From contig DASVPY010000052.1 in assembly GCA_036389395.1 (NCBI GenBank), forward strand, positions 75,126 through 139,125: DNA of 64,000 nt, written 5' to 3'. Source of the stretch: QHXQ01 sp036389395 (GTDB lineage Bacteria; Acidobacteriota; Blastocatellia; Pyrinomonadales; Pyrinomonadaceae). The translations under genes and the position numbers were made by a program. Below, piece after piece: positions 18,301 through 27,864 of the stretch (position 1 is its first letter; the number at the start of each line of letters is the position of its first letter). The notes under the pieces were generated by a model that worked only from the letters and a program-made list of their open reading frames with translations, was not told where the DNA came from and did no database searches.

Positions 18301-18504
18301 ATGGATAAGCACGAACACCTCGGCGGTGAGGGCACGGCCAGCAAGACGCATGGGTCGCACGAGTTGAAGGCCGAGCACATGGCCCGGACGAGCGGCGTTG
18401 TTCCGCACGGATCGGTCCCGCCGCCTGATGCGGAGATACAACAGCACCGCAAAGAGAAAGCGGAGAGGCAGCAGCACCAACAAGACAAAAAGGGGGAGTC
18501 ATGA
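18301..18504 (+). CDS. Small hydrophilic protein
   Basis: 67 residues, very rich in His, Lys, Glu and Gln and without a hydrophobic core (starts MDKHEHLGGEGTASKTHGS, ends with a QQHRKEKAERQQHQQDKKGES tail). It is probably intrinsically disordered. AAGGAGGG about 7 nt before the ATG is a strong ribosome binding site. Its TGA overlaps the ATG of the next gene (ATGA), so the two are translationally coupled. A similar small, charged, disordered protein is encoded at 51627-51806. Function unknown. Confidence 0.75.
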   Translation: MDKHEHLGGEGTASKTHGSHELKAEHMARTSGVVPHGSVPPPDAEIQQHRKEKAERQQHQQDKKGES

Positions 18505-19871
18505 TTACTCCATCCCCGTCCGCGAGTTGGGAGGCGACCGGCGGATTGAATCAGGGCGGCGAGGGGTCTGACCAGCAGATCGCCGTCAGCGGTACGCACG
18601 TCGGCGTGAGCGGGCGCGCCGTGCTCGCCTTCTACACTAAAGCCGGCGCGAAGGTCTACGGCGTCACCGGAGCCGAAGCCTTTTTTATCGCGCAAGGGCT
18701 GCCCAAACCAGCATCCGGCAACTACGGCATTTACGACCTGCGCATGATCTTCGACGAGTACCGAAAGCGGTTCTGGGTCTGCGCGTTGACCACCCAGCCT
18801 GCGCCGGGCCGCACCGTCCCATCTTTCCTGTGCGCCGTCTCCAAAACGCAGAATCCGCTCGACGGCTTTTTCCTGTACTGGTGGGACTCTGTGCCGACGG
18901 CGGCAGGCTCCGGCTACCAGGTCGGCGACGGCTCCGACTACCCTTGTATAGGCATCGCGCCGCACGTCTTCGTTCAAACCAACAAAGTAGCGGGCGCGTC
19001 ATACAAACACTGGCGCGTGGTCCTGCGCAACGCAGACAAGATGGCGCAGGGGCTGCCCGGCGCGCAGGTTGACGGCTGGGAGTGGTGGGGCTGGAACAAT
19101 CCAGACGGCAAGAAGACCTACATCATCCAGCCGGCGGTTCATCACGGCCCGAGCGACCGCATCTACCTGGTCAACAAATGGGGCAACCATGCTGAAGTCT
19201 GGGCCATCAGCAATCCGCTGACGCCGCAGCAGTCTTACGCCCGCGCAGACGTGGCGCTGCCGGGCACTTCCGGCTCGCTCATCAACGGCCCGCAGAAGGG
19301 GAATCTGGTAGCGAACCCGCCGCCCATCGCCATGGGGCCGCAGATCGGCGACGCCTTCCTCAAAGCGGTCTATAGAAACAACAAACTCTATTTCACGGCC
19401 AACAATGGCAAGGACTGGGACGGCAACGGCAACATGGCCTCCGGGCGGCTCATCCGCGCCAACGTCGCCAACTATCCGAACGTCAGCATCGAGATAGACC
19501 GCACCTTCGGCCGGGCGTCCGCGTCCGACTCCCAAGGGAAGACTTACCACTACGCCTGGCCGAGCATCGAAGTGAACAAGAAAAACGACATGGTGCTCTC
19601 GACCACGCGCACCAGCGCGTCCAGCTATCCGGACGTACGGCTCAGCGCCTACTACGCCGCCGAGGCGGACATACGCTCCAGCATCAGCCTACACGCCGGA
19701 GCTTCCCCCTACTTCGAAGGCTCTGGCCGCGCCTACAACTACTATGGAGAGGCCACAGCCTCCTGCGTAGACCCCTCCGACGACACAGCCATCTGGGTCG
19801 CCTCGCAGTTCCCCTACTCGACCAACAACAAGGGCGAAGCGAACTGGAGCATCTGGGTCGCCAAGCTCTAA
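18501..19871 (+). CDS. Hypothetical protein, probable beta-propeller
   Basis: 456 residues with no signal peptide. The sequence is rich in Trp, Tyr, Gly and Asn and has recurring beta-strand stretches such as GVSGRAVLAFYT, RFWVCALTT, YYLVNKWG-like and YHYAWPSIEVNKKNDMVLS, which suggests a beta-propeller like sialidase or exo-alpha proteins; no catalytic motif is recognisable. It is coupled to the upstream small gene by an ATGA overlap and is followed by a strong hairpin at 19904-19940. The pair forms a unit next to the MITE-like element and may be an acquired operon. Confidence 0.7.
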   Translation: MITPSPSASWEATGGLNQGGEGSDQQIAVSGTHVGVSGRAVLAFYTKAGAKVYGVTGAEAFFIAQGLPKPASGNYGIYDLRMIFDEYRKRFWVCALTTQPAPGRTVPSFLCAVSKTQNPLDGFFLYWWDSVPTAAGSGYQVGDGSDYPCIGIAPHVFVQTNKVAGASYKHWRVVLRNADKMAQGLPGAQVDGWEWWGWNNPDGKKTYIIQPAVHHGPSDRIYLVNKWGNHAEVWAISNPLTPQQSYARADVALPGTSGSLINGPQKGNLVANPPPIAMGPQIGDAFLKAVYRNNKLYFTANNGKDWDGNGNMASGRLIRANVANYPNVSIEIDRTFGRASASDSQGKTYHYAWPSIEVNKKNDMVLSTTRTSASSYPDVRLSAYYAAEADIRSSISLHAGASPYFEGSGRAYNYYGEATASCVDPSDDTAIWVASQFPYSTNNKGEANWSIWVAKL

Positions 19872-19903
19872 CGCCCGACTTCGGCTCACGTCTCAACGGG
19901 CCT

Positions 19904-19940
19904 GGGGAATTCTCAAGATTTTATTGATTGAGAATTCCCC
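19904..19940. terminator. Perfect 13-bp hairpin, likely bidirectional terminator
   Basis: GGGGAATTCTCAA at 19904-19916 pairs perfectly with 19928-19940 around an 11-nt AT-rich loop. It lies between the convergent beta-propeller-like gene and the HEAT-like gene. There is no U tract beyond the stem. Confidence 0.65.
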
Positions 19941-20059
19941 GGCACTCTTTAGAGCGATGACCGCACGTTTGCCGACCCCGCCGCACACCCAAACATGGGT
20001 CTCTTCATGTTCGGTGGCGACGGGCATGTGCGGGCGCGCGACGGCGGCGCGTGGTGGGT

Positions 20060-22360
20060 TCATGGCTGGGCGGGCGGCGGGGCTTTGACGAGGCGGAGGC
20101 CGCGGGGTTCGAGGTAGGTCTTGAGGTCGGCGAAGGCGCGGGCTTCCGTGTGCGGGTCGCCGTTGAAGACGGCCCAGGTGAAGGTTGTGCCGGGGGGGAA
20201 TTGGGCGAGCTTGTCTTTCAGGGCGGCCCAGGAGGCGAACTCGTACTGGGCGACGGCGAGGCTGATGATTGTGCCGGTCGCGGCGTCGAGGTTGACCGCG
20301 AGGGCGGGGCGGGCGCGTTCGAGGTAGGCTTCGACCTCGCGGCGGCATTCTTGGCCGACGCAGAGTTGGCGCAGGCGCGTGAGTCGTTCGCGGTCGGCGA
20401 GCCAGTTCGTGCCGGTGCCGAGCGCGCGGGCTAAGGCCAACTCGGTCTGCGCCGGCGACGCCATCATGTTTCGTTCGTCGTCCAACTCCTCGGCGCGCTC
20501 GTGCCAGTCCGCGTGCAGGCGCGTCAGCCTTTGCCAGAGGGCCGCTTCCGCGCCGGCCGAGCCGCGCACGCCCAGCAGTTGCGCGGCCTGTGTCACGATC
20601 TCCGACTCCTTGTCGTCGAGGGCCGAGACGAGGACGCGCTCAAGCTCGGGCGCGAGGGGGCGCTTGCCGAGTTCGGTCAACACCATGCGGAAGCAGCCGG
20701 TCTCGGCGCGCGCGCCGAGGGCGCGTTCGACGAGTTGCGCGCCGTAGGCCGGCTCGACGCGGAGGAAGTATGCGAGCAGATAGTTCTGCGGCTGGCAGGG
20801 CATACGCCCGATCCGCTCTTCGTAAGCGGCGCGCACCGGCGCGAGCACGGCCGCGGAGGCATAACGCTCGACGAGCGCGGCGAGCAGGTCTGTGTCGTAA
20901 GGCGCGGGCGCGTCGGCGTCCGGCTCGTCGCTACGAAGCGCCCGGCCGAGTTCTTCGAGCACGAGCGCGTCCACTTCGGGCAGCGTCTCGTCGGGCAGCA
21001 CGCCGAGTGCTTCGATGCCGACGCCGGGCGCGGGCCGGCGTATCTCTCTGAGGATGAGTTGCCGCCCTTCTTCGGGCGCGAGTTCGTAGAGGCGGCGCAG
21101 GGCGACGCCGCGCACGCGCTGGTCGCTTTGGGGCGGGTGCTGGTAGGCGCGGCGCACGGCCGGCAGCATGGCCGGCCCCGCCACCTGCGCCCAGCCGTAG
21201 TCCAGTAACTCGTACTGCTCGCCCGGCGGCAACTCGCCGAAGACGGCGGCGAGCGCGGCCGCCAGTGTGTTGGTCTGCGCGGCGTCGGCGCGCGGCGCGT
21301 CCTCTCTGAAGTCGAGCAGCGTGGCCAGACTTACGGCGCGTGCCGCGCGCTCTTTGCCGAAGACGCCGGCCGCCAGCCGCTCCAAATAACGCCCGACAAC
21401 CTGCGCCTGCGCCGCGCGGCGCGCGTGCCAAAGCTCCTCCCAGTCTTTGCGGCGTTCGGTGTCGTCGGGGTAGGGCGGCAGCGGCGGCGGGTTCTGCGAC
21501 CAGAAGGCGAGGCGTGCGAGGGTGTTGAGGAAGGCGCGCGTGACGGGGAACGCGGGCGCGCCGAGCTGCCGCTCCATCTCGGCGACGGCGAGCGCGCGGT
21601 GCGGCGTGCCGTACAGCCCGAAGGCGTAATCGAAGTCGCACTCGTCGTGCCCCTGAAAGCGCCTGACCAGTTCGCGCGTCGCCGCCTCCGTGTTGAGGAA
21701 GCGCAGCTCGCGGCAGGTCTCGCGGCGCGCAGACCCTTGTCCGGGCGCGTCGAGCGTCTGTGTGATCGCGCGCAGACGTTGGCGCGCCCACGCCGGCTCG
21801 GCGGGCAGCACGTCGAACGTCACGACGTTCGAGGTCAAGACGAACGACTCCCGTCCGGCGCGCGCCCGCTGGCTGTAGACGCGCGGCGAGGTCACGTAGA
21901 GCCGGAAGCGGCCCGGCCGGTCGAAGCGAAACCACTCGTTGAGGTCGGCGGGCACGACGTAGGGCTTGGCTTCCAGCGTCGGCGTGCTCGACAGCCCGCC
22001 GCCCATGTAAGCTTCGAGCGACTCGTAATAGTCTTCGAGCGGATCGACGACGCCCGCCTGCGGCGTCAGGTGGAAAGTGTCCGTGTTGAGCCGCCCGCTG
22101 CGGTCGTACGAGCGCGCGTCCAGCTTGTAGACGCCCGGCACGCTGCTGCTGAAGGCCAACTCCAGACGGATGACCTCGCCCTGCCGAAACTGCGTCTGCC
22201 CGTTCTTGAGCCGGAGCTTGAACGTCACGCCCGCGGGGTTGCGCGCCGCCGGCTCCTGCGGCCGCGCGTCGGGCGACTGCGCCGCGGCCCGCGTGCAGAG
22301 CGCTAGGGCGCAGACGACTGCGAGCGTGGTCAGTGTGAGCGTGCGTTGACTCGGCATCAT
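20060..22360 (-). CDS. Secreted HEAT-repeat-like protein
   Basis: 766 residues from the ATG at 22360, chosen because GGAGGT precedes it and it is followed by a signal peptide (MMPSQRTLTLTTLAVVCALALCTRAAAQS). The N-terminal ~190 residues are beta-rich (VTFKLRLKNGQTQFRQGEVIRLELAF), resembling an Ig-like domain. The rest is alpha-helical, with repeated units such as LLDYGWAQVAGPAMLPAVRRAYQ and VLVSALDDKESEIVTQAAQLLGVRG, typical of HEAT/ARM repeats. It is probably an extracytoplasmic scaffold; no enzymatic motif is seen. It ends near the terminator hairpin and is divergent from comEC, 227 nt away. Confidence 0.8.
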   Translation of the reverse strand: MMPSQRTLTLTTLAVVCALALCTRAAAQSPDARPQEPAARNPAGVTFKLRLKNGQTQFRQGEVIRLELAFSSSVPGVYKLDARSYDRSGRLNTDTFHLTPQAGVVDPLEDYYESLEAYMGGGLSSTPTLEAKPYVVPADLNEWFRFDRPGRFRLYVTSPRVYSQRARAGRESFVLTSNVVTFDVLPAEPAWARQRLRAITQTLDAPGQGSARRETCRELRFLNTEAATRELVRRFQGHDECDFDYAFGLYGTPHRALAVAEMERQLGAPAFPVTRAFLNTLARLAFWSQNPPPLPPYPDDTERRKDWEELWHARRAAQAQVVGRYLERLAAGVFGKERAARAVSLATLLDFREDAPRADAAQTNTLAAALAAVFGELPPGEQYELLDYGWAQVAGPAMLPAVRRAYQHPPQSDQRVRGVALRRLYELAPEEGRQLILREIRRPAPGVGIEALGVLPDETLPEVDALVLEELGRALRSDEPDADAPAPYDTDLLAALVERYASAAVLAPVRAAYEERIGRMPCQPQNYLLAYFLRVEPAYGAQLVERALGARAETGCFRMVLTELGKRPLAPELERVLVSALDDKESEIVTQAAQLLGVRGSAGAEAALWQRLTRLHADWHERAEELDDERNMMASPAQTELALARALGTGTNWLADRERLTRLRQLCVGQECRREVEAYLERARPALAVNLDAATGTIISLAVAQYEFASWAALKDKLAQFPPGTTFTWAVFNGDPHTEARAFADLKTYLEPRGLRLVKAPPPAQP

Positions 22361-22587
22361 GCGACCTCCGGCCCGGCGGGCTGTGAAAGCTGACCGACGG
22401 AACTCTCTCTCCCAAGCATTGATGCAAAACTCAACGCCCGCGATGCAACGCCGTGCCGGGCGCTGACTGAATCGCCACCCGTCGCGCCGCCCCGTTGTCA
22501 ATCGCCGCGTTGAAACTTATACTGCCGCTCACTCACCTGTCGCCGTTTCGACACTTTCCAGGCCGCCGCTCACGCAGCTCGGCCGTG

Positions 22588-25482
22588 ATGCGCGCTGTCG
22601 TTTTGCGAGCGCCGTTCGACGCGCACCCGCTGGCGTGGCTGGCGGGCGGCTTCGCCGTGGGCGTGTGTTGGGCGCGCGCGTGCGCGCCGCCGTCGGCGTT
22701 CGTGCTGGCGGCGGGTGCGGTCGGCTACGCGTGCGCGTGGGCGGCGTGGCGCGGGCGCAAGGCGACGTGGGCGACGGGCTTCGTGCTCGCAGGCTTCGTG
22801 CTCGCGGGCGCGGCGCTGGCGCTCGTCGAAGTGCGCGCGCAGGACGACGCGCGGCGCGTGCGGCGCTGGTACGAAGACGGACGGATTGAAGCCGACGCGC
22901 CCGTCGAGTTGACGGGCGTGCTCGCGTCCGCGCCGGAGGTCGCGCCCGATGGCGCGTACCTCGCGCTGCGCGTCGAGCGGCTCGCGTACAAGACGACGGC
23001 GGCCGACGCCGCGGGCACGGTCGAACTGTTCGCGCCCGCGCGCGACGCGGCGACGCGGGCGCTCTATGAAGCGTTGGAGTTGCGGCGCGGGGCGCGCGTG
23101 CGCGTGCTCGTCGTGTTGGCGCGCGGGGCGGAGTTTCGCAACCCCGGCGCGGGCGCGCCGGCCGAGTTCCTGGCGCGGCGCGGCTTCGACGCCGCCGGCA
23201 CGATCAAGAGTCCGCTGCTCGTCGAGCGTTTGGACGACGAGCGCGTGCTGCTGCCGCTCGTCTGGCTCGATGGTTGGCGCGAGTGGCTGCGCGCGCGGCT
23301 CGCGCGTCTGTTCGCGCCGGAGACGGCGGGCGTCTTGCAAGCGGCGCTCCTGGGCAACCGCCGCGCACTCACGCGTGCGACCGCCGAACGCTTCCGCGAC
23401 GGCGGCACGTTCCACGTGCTCGTCATCAGCGGGCTGCACATCAGCTTCATCGGCTGGCTCGCGTTCGCCGTGCTGCGGCGCTTGACGCGCCGACGCGCTG
23501 TGCAGTTCGTCGCCAGCGCCGCATTGCTCTGGGCTTACACGGTCGCGGTCGGCGCGGAGGCGTCGGTCGTGCGCGCCGCGTTGACGTTCACGCTGGTGGC
23601 GCTCGCGCCGCTCGCGGGGCGGCGCGCATCGGCGCTCAACGCACTCGGCGCGGCGGCGCTCGCGCTGCTCGTCTGGCAACCTTCAGACCTCTTCGATCCG
23701 TCGTTCCAACTCACCTTCGGCTCGGTCGTCGCCATCGTCACACTTGCCTGGCCCCTGCTCACGCGACTCGAAGCGTGCGGCGCTTGGCGACCGAAGCGCG
23801 CGACGCCGTACCCGCCCGCGTGTCCGCACTGGTTCCGCACGTTGGGCGAAACGCTCTACTGGCGCGAGCGCGCGTGGCGGCGCGAGACGGCGCGCAACGC
23901 GTACAGCTACCGGCTCTTCAAGACGACGGCGGCCGCGCGACTGGAACGCTGGCGCGTGCAATGGCTGCTGCGCCAGGCGTGCGGCGCGTTCGTCGTCTCG
24001 GCGAGCGTGCAACTCGTGTTGCTGCCGGCGCTCGTCGTCTACTTTCATCGCGTGAGCGTGGCAGCGCTCGTGCTCAACGTCTTCGTCGGCGCGTTGATGG
24101 CGGCGCTCGGTCTGGTCGCGCTCGGCGCGGTCGCGCTCTCGGCGCTGAGCGTGCGGCTCGCCGCGCCGCTCGTCTACGTGGGCGAGCGGCTCGACTGGCT
24201 GATGACCAACAGCGTCGAGCCGTTCGCGCGCCTGCACGTCGCCGCGCTACGCCTGCCCGCGTACCACGGCCCGGCGGCTTGCGTCTACGCGCTCTACTAC
24301 CTGCCGCTCGCCGCGCTGCTCGTCGCGCTCGCCCGCTGGCAGCCACTCGCGCCGCCAGAGGAGACGACAGACGGGACGCGGCCGAACGCAGGCGACAGAG
24401 CGCCGGCACGAGCCGACGAACCACAAGAACACTCTCGCAGCACGCGTGTCTTGCGCTCGATCAGCCGCGCCGTCATCACGCGCGCGCGCAGCTTGAACGC
24501 GTGCGCGCACCGCGCGAACAACTTGTCGCGCCGTGCGCCGGGGCGCGTCTCCGTCTGCGCCGGTCTCGCGTTCGCCGCGCTGCTGTGCGTCGTCGTCACG
24601 CACCCGCGTAGCGCGGCGCGGCCCGACGGCCGGCTGCGCGTAGACTTCCTCGACGTGGGCCAGGGCGACGCCGCGCTCGTCACGCTGCCCGACGGCACGA
24701 CGCTGCTCGTGGACGGCGGCGGCCGCCCCGACTTCGACGAGCCGGAGACCTCCGACGCTCCGGCGGCCGACGACGAGCCGGCGAGTTTTACGCGCGACGC
24801 GCGGGGCCTCGGCGACGTGGTCGTCTCGGAGTACCTGTGGTGGCGCGGGCTGGCGGGCGTGGACTACGTGCTGGCGACGCACGCGCACGCCGATCACGCG
24901 GAGGGCTTAAACGCCGTGGCGCGCAACTTCGCCGTGCGCGCCGCCTTCGTCGGGCGCGCACCCACGCGCGCGGCGGAGTACGCGCAGCTCGCCGCGACGA
25001 TGCGCGCCGAGGGCGTGCCCGTCCTCATGCTCGCGCGCGGCGCGCGTCTGCGCTTCGGCGCGGTCGAGGCCGACGTGCTGTGGCCGCCGCCGGACGCGCG
25101 CGCCGACGCGCCTTCGGGCAACGACGATTCGGTCGTCCTGCGGCTGCGCTACGGCGCGCGCACCTTCCTGCTGACCGGCGACATGGAGGGCCGCGCCGAG
25201 ACCGCGCTCGTCGGCGCGGGCGAAGACCTGCGCTGCGACGTGCTCAAGGTCGCGCACCACGGCAGCCGCACCTCTTCGACCCCGGCGTTCGTCAACGCGA
25301 CGCGCCCCGCCGTCGCCGTCATCTCGGTCGGGCGCACGTCGCCGTTCGGTCATCCTGATCCGAACGTCGTCGCGCGTTGGCTGGCGGCGGGCGCGCAGGT
25401 CTTGCAGACGGGCCGGCGCGGCACGATCACGGTCAGCACGGACGGGCGTGACCTGCGCGTCGAAACCTACGTGCGCGAGTGA
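22588..25482 (+). CDS. comEC: ComEC/Rec2 DNA uptake channel
   Basis: 964 residues from ATG 22588. It forms the inner-membrane channel for single-stranded DNA in natural transformation. The N-terminal DUF4131 domain has several membrane helices plus an OB-like soluble part (~90-230). The competence domain follows with the hallmark FHVLVISGLHISFIGWLAF stretch. The C-terminus is a metallo-beta-lactamase domain with FLDVGQGDAALV, THAHADHAEG and KVAHHGSRTS (~690-960), proposed to degrade one DNA strand. It is full length with all three domains. A ComEA-like gene lies 1.8 kb downstream on the other strand, so a transformation apparatus is plausible. Confidence 0.93.
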   Translation: MRAVVLRAPFDAHPLAWLAGGFAVGVCWARACAPPSAFVLAAGAVGYACAWAAWRGRKATWATGFVLAGFVLAGAALALVEVRAQDDARRVRRWYEDGRIEADAPVELTGVLASAPEVAPDGAYLALRVERLAYKTTAADAAGTVELFAPARDAATRALYEALELRRGARVRVLVVLARGAEFRNPGAGAPAEFLARRGFDAAGTIKSPLLVERLDDERVLLPLVWLDGWREWLRARLARLFAPETAGVLQAALLGNRRALTRATAERFRDGGTFHVLVISGLHISFIGWLAFAVLRRLTRRRAVQFVASAALLWAYTVAVGAEASVVRAALTFTLVALAPLAGRRASALNALGAAALALLVWQPSDLFDPSFQLTFGSVVAIVTLAWPLLTRLEACGAWRPKRATPYPPACPHWFRTLGETLYWRERAWRRETARNAYSYRLFKTTAAARLERWRVQWLLRQACGAFVVSASVQLVLLPALVVYFHRVSVAALVLNVFVGALMAALGLVALGAVALSALSVRLAAPLVYVGERLDWLMTNSVEPFARLHVAALRLPAYHGPAACVYALYYLPLAALLVALARWQPLAPPEETTDGTRPNAGDRAPARADEPQEHSRSTRVLRSISRAVITRARSLNACAHRANNLSRRAPGRVSVCAGLAFAALLCVVVTHPRSAARPDGRLRVDFLDVGQGDAALVTLPDGTTLLVDGGGRPDFDEPETSDAPAADDEPASFTRDARGLGDVVVSEYLWWRGLAGVDYVLATHAHADHAEGLNAVARNFAVRAAFVGRAPTRAAEYAQLAATMRAEGVPVLMLARGARLRFGAVEADVLWPPPDARADAPSGNDDSVVLRLRYGARTFLLTGDMEGRAETALVGAGEDLRCDVLKVAHHGSRTSSTPAFVNATRPAVAVISVGRTSPFGHPDPNVVARWLAAGAQVLQTGRRGTITVSTDGRDLRVETYVRE

Positions 25483-25605
25483 GCAAAGCGTGTTTGAAAA
25501 TGAGCGGCGCGCGTGTTTGGAGGCGGGCGCGTCGGGCCGTTATATTGGCCCGCGGGCGCGACCCGGCCGTGAAGGGCGCGCGAGCAACTCCCAGAGGTAG
25601 CGAGC

Positions 25606-26043
25606 TTGGCAGACGAGCAGACGAACAGGGCCGCGGAGCACACGCGCGCCGCAACGACGCAGACGGAGGGCGCGGTGGCGACATCGGGGCGGGGCAACGC
25701 GTCGCCGCTCTATGATCGGCGGCCGTGGGGTTCGTTCACGGTGCTGGACGAGGGCGCGGGCTACAAGGTCAAGCGCATCGAGGTGCTGCCCGGTCAGCGG
25801 CTCAGCTACCAGAAGCACGCGCGCCGCGCCGAGCACTGGCTGGTCGTGCAGGGGACGGCGCGCCTCACGCTCGACGGCGTAGACTCGACCGTCCGCACGG
25901 GCGAAACCGCCGACATCCCCATAGGCGCGCTCCACCGCGTCCAGAACCCCGGCCCCGACCCGCTCATCTTCATAGAGATTCAGCGCGGCGACTACCTCGG
26001 CGAAGACGACATCGTCCGCCTCAGCGACGACTACGGCCGTTAG
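25606..26043 (+). CDS. Cupin protein similar to the C-terminal domain of mannose-1-phosphate guanylyltransferase/isomerase
   Basis: 145 residues from a TTG start preceded by AGAGGT. After a ~30-residue variable N-terminus the sequence RRPWGSFTVLDEGAGYKVKRI, then GQRLSYQKHARRAEHWLVVQG and IPIGALHRVQNPG, is the mannose-6-phosphate isomerase type II cupin that normally ends the bifunctional ManC/AlgA. Here it stands alone, with the metal-site residues His, Glu and His in place. It could isomerise phosphosugars or be a stand-alone cupin of other function. Confidence 0.85.
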   Translation: MADEQTNRAAEHTRAATTQTEGAVATSGRGNASPLYDRRPWGSFTVLDEGAGYKVKRIEVLPGQRLSYQKHARRAEHWLVVQGTARLTLDGVDSTVRTGETADIPIGALHRVQNPGPDPLIFIEIQRGDYLGEDDIVRLSDDYGR

Positions 26044-26069
26044 CCGGGCCGACTAACTGCGAAAGCACG

Positions 26070-26111
26070 CGAACCGACACGAAGCCCGCGCGGCGACTTC
26101 GTGTCGGTTCG
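26070..26111. repeat. CACGAAG-type hairpin between convergent genes
   Basis: CGAACCGACACGAAG (26070-26084) and its perfect complement at 26097-26111 form a 15-bp stem with a 12-nt loop; a further degenerate CGTGCCGCTTCGTC unit follows to 26134. It resembles the CACGAAG repeat family and sits exactly between two convergent stop codons, so it may serve as a bidirectional terminator. Confidence 0.7.
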
Positions 26112-26134
26112 TCTTTATTCGTGCCGCTTCGTCT

Positions 26135-27034
26135 TTAGTAGCCGCCCACGCGGCGGTACGTCGTCTGGTTGTCGCGGTTGCGTATCTCGATGGTGCGGAT
26201 GCCGTCGCCGTCGCGCAGGAGGTTGAACGCCCCCCACTCGAAGCGCAGCACGCCGTTCGCGTAACTGCCCGTGAAAGTCTGGTTCGTCCGCAGAGACCGG
26301 GCCGTCGCCGACCCGTCCGGGCCGATCCGCAACTCAGACTCGCCGCTGTCCGTCGTGCCGCGGAACGTGCCCACGGCCCAACGCGGCACGCGCCACGTGC
26401 CGCCGGTATTATCCGAAGTGCGGCTGAACCTCTCGACGCGTTGGTTAGATCGCGCGCGGAACCCGTTGTCCGTCTGCTCGACCTGCCAGGTCTGCGCCCG
26501 CCCGAAGCGGATCGCGTCGCCGTCGAAGTAGCCCTCCTCCCGATCACCGTTGTCGTACGCGGCGGAGACGTAGCCCGAAGAGTCAATGCTCAACGTCACC
26601 TGCCGGCGGCTCTCCGGGTCGCGGCCGTAGAAATAGCCCGTGAGCCATGAGGGCACGGTCGCGCCGCCGCCGCCAACGCCGCCACCGCCAACGCCGCCGC
26701 CGGTGTAGTTGTAGGAGGCGTCCGACAGACCCCTGTACCTGACGTTGACCCGGCACTCGTAAGTGAAGGCGCGTCCGTCCGCGACGCCACGCCCGCGCAC
26801 GCCCGTCTCGGCGTTCGAGATGAAGTTATCTTCAGCGCGTCTAAAGTTGACCTGCACGGGCGAGTCGCGATCACGCTGAATCCGAAATCTGATTTCGTCC
26901 TGGCAACGCTCGACGGCGTACCTGTCCTGCGCGGCGGCCGGCAACACGGTCACGCACGCCAGCGCGCCGGCCAGCAGACCGACGCGCCACGCCAGCGCGC
27001 GCCAGCTCGCCGTACCGATAATGAGTCTCACCAT
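26135..27034 (-). CDS. Secreted protein of unknown function
   Basis: 299 residues from ATG 27034, followed by a signal peptide ending in LPAAAQD. A conserved N-terminal part has a Cys pair (RCQDEIRF and YECRVNVRYRGLSD, ~48-120), perhaps a disulphide. A Gly-rich linker with repeated GVGGGG follows (~126-140). The C-terminal half holds two similar beta-rich segments (VPSWLTGYFYGRDPESRRQ and VPRWAVGTFRGTTDSGESE) that look like an internal duplication, each followed by a short strand pattern. No enzymatic motif recognised. GGAGAG precedes the start. Confidence 0.75.
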   Translation of the reverse strand: MVRLIIGTASWRALAWRVGLLAGALACVTVLPAAAQDRYAVERCQDEIRFRIQRDRDSPVQVNFRRAEDNFISNAETGVRGRGVADGRAFTYECRVNVRYRGLSDASYNYTGGGVGGGGVGGGGATVPSWLTGYFYGRDPESRRQVTLSIDSSGYVSAAYDNGDREEGYFDGDAIRFGRAQTWQVEQTDNGFRARSNQRVERFSRTSDNTGGTWRVPRWAVGTFRGTTDSGESELRIGPDGSATARSLRTNQTFTGSYANGVLRFEWGAFNLLRDGDGIRTIEIRNRDNQTTYRRVGGY

Positions 27035-27286
27035 GTCACTCTCTCCTTCGGCCCGTCGCGTGCGACGGGCGGCTGTGGTGCAACCAAGACTATGTACCCG
27101 AAGGCCAGCGCCGACGCTACTGCCTTCCGCGCAACTCGGATGGGCAAACACACTCGCGGGTTGTGCGGAATTACGCGCGCCGCGACTCATCACGGCGCGG
27201 CGCGGCGCATGCCAAGAGGCTACGCGAGATCAAGGTGAACACATAAGACGCCTCATCGTTTAATCCGTCTGACTGGGAAGTCGGGA

Positions 27287-27676
27287 TCATACGCCGACGT
27301 GGGGGCGTAGTTGCGCGTAGCGGCGCTCGCTGATGCCGGGGACGATGAGCAGGTGCTCCGCGCGGCGGAAGGGGCCGTAGCGCGTGCGGTGCGCGATGAT
27401 GCGCGCGGCCAGGCCGGGGCCGATGCCTGGGAGACGTTCGAGTTCGGCGCTCGTCGCCGTGTTGATATTAATTAGCAGCGCGCCTTCGGGCGTCATGCGG
27501 GGGACGCTCGGCGCGGCGATCTGCCCCGTCGTGCCGCGTGCGCGGGGCAACTTGACGCAGGCCGTGATGGCGAGCGCGAGCGCGGGGCAGAAAGCGACGG
27601 CCAGCCATCGCCGGGCGCTTGAGGTGCGCGCCGTTAACTCCTGCTGCGGGCAGGACTTGACAATAGTTTGCGCCAT
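27287..27676 (-). CDS. ComEA-like helix-hairpin-helix protein
   Basis: 129 residues. An N-terminal hydrophobic segment (WLAVAFCPALALAITAC, ~25-41) serves as a membrane anchor or lipoprotein signal. The C-terminal half is a tandem helix-hairpin-helix domain (LININTATSAELERLPGIGP ... FRRAEHLLIVPGISERRYAQL), as in the DNA receptor ComEA. It may bind incoming DNA outside the cytoplasmic membrane and hand it to ComEC, encoded nearby. The start is the ATG at 27676. Confidence 0.85.
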   Translation of the reverse strand: MAQTIVKSCPQQELTARTSSARRWLAVAFCPALALAITACVKLPRARGTTGQIAAPSVPRMTPEGALLININTATSAELERLPGIGPGLAARIIAHRTRYGPFRRAEHLLIVPGISERRYAQLRPHVGV

Positions 27677-27756
27677 TTTGCCGCCGACGTGTGCAAAATG
27701 CTAGAAGTCTAAACTTTTCAAAAACTTGTAACCCCGAAACGCCCGATTTCCACAGG

Positions 27757-27781
27757 CTTTTCCACAGCTTCTGTGGAAAAG
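27757..27781 (-). terminator. Hairpin downstream of ftsK
   Basis: CTTTTCCACAG and its perfect complement form an 11-bp stem around a CTT loop, about 85 nt after the ftsK stop. The AT-rich outer stem gives a U-rich 3' arm on the minus strand, compatible with an intrinsic terminator. Confidence 0.6.
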
Positions 27782-27864
27782 TGTCTCAAAGACCACGCGC
27801 CCACGCGCTCAGACTCCCTCGCTTCGTTCAGTCTGCTTCACCCACTCAGACCTCTTGCTCGCGT

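Noticed and set aside
20501..21208. Plus-strand frames within the HEAT-like gene
   Set aside because: The minus-strand frame has a signal peptide, a ribosome binding site and helical-repeat logic; the opposite frames are Arg-rich mirrors.
23274..24611. Second long frame inside comEC
   Set aside because: It overlaps the ComEC competence domain completely and is composed almost only of Arg and Ala.
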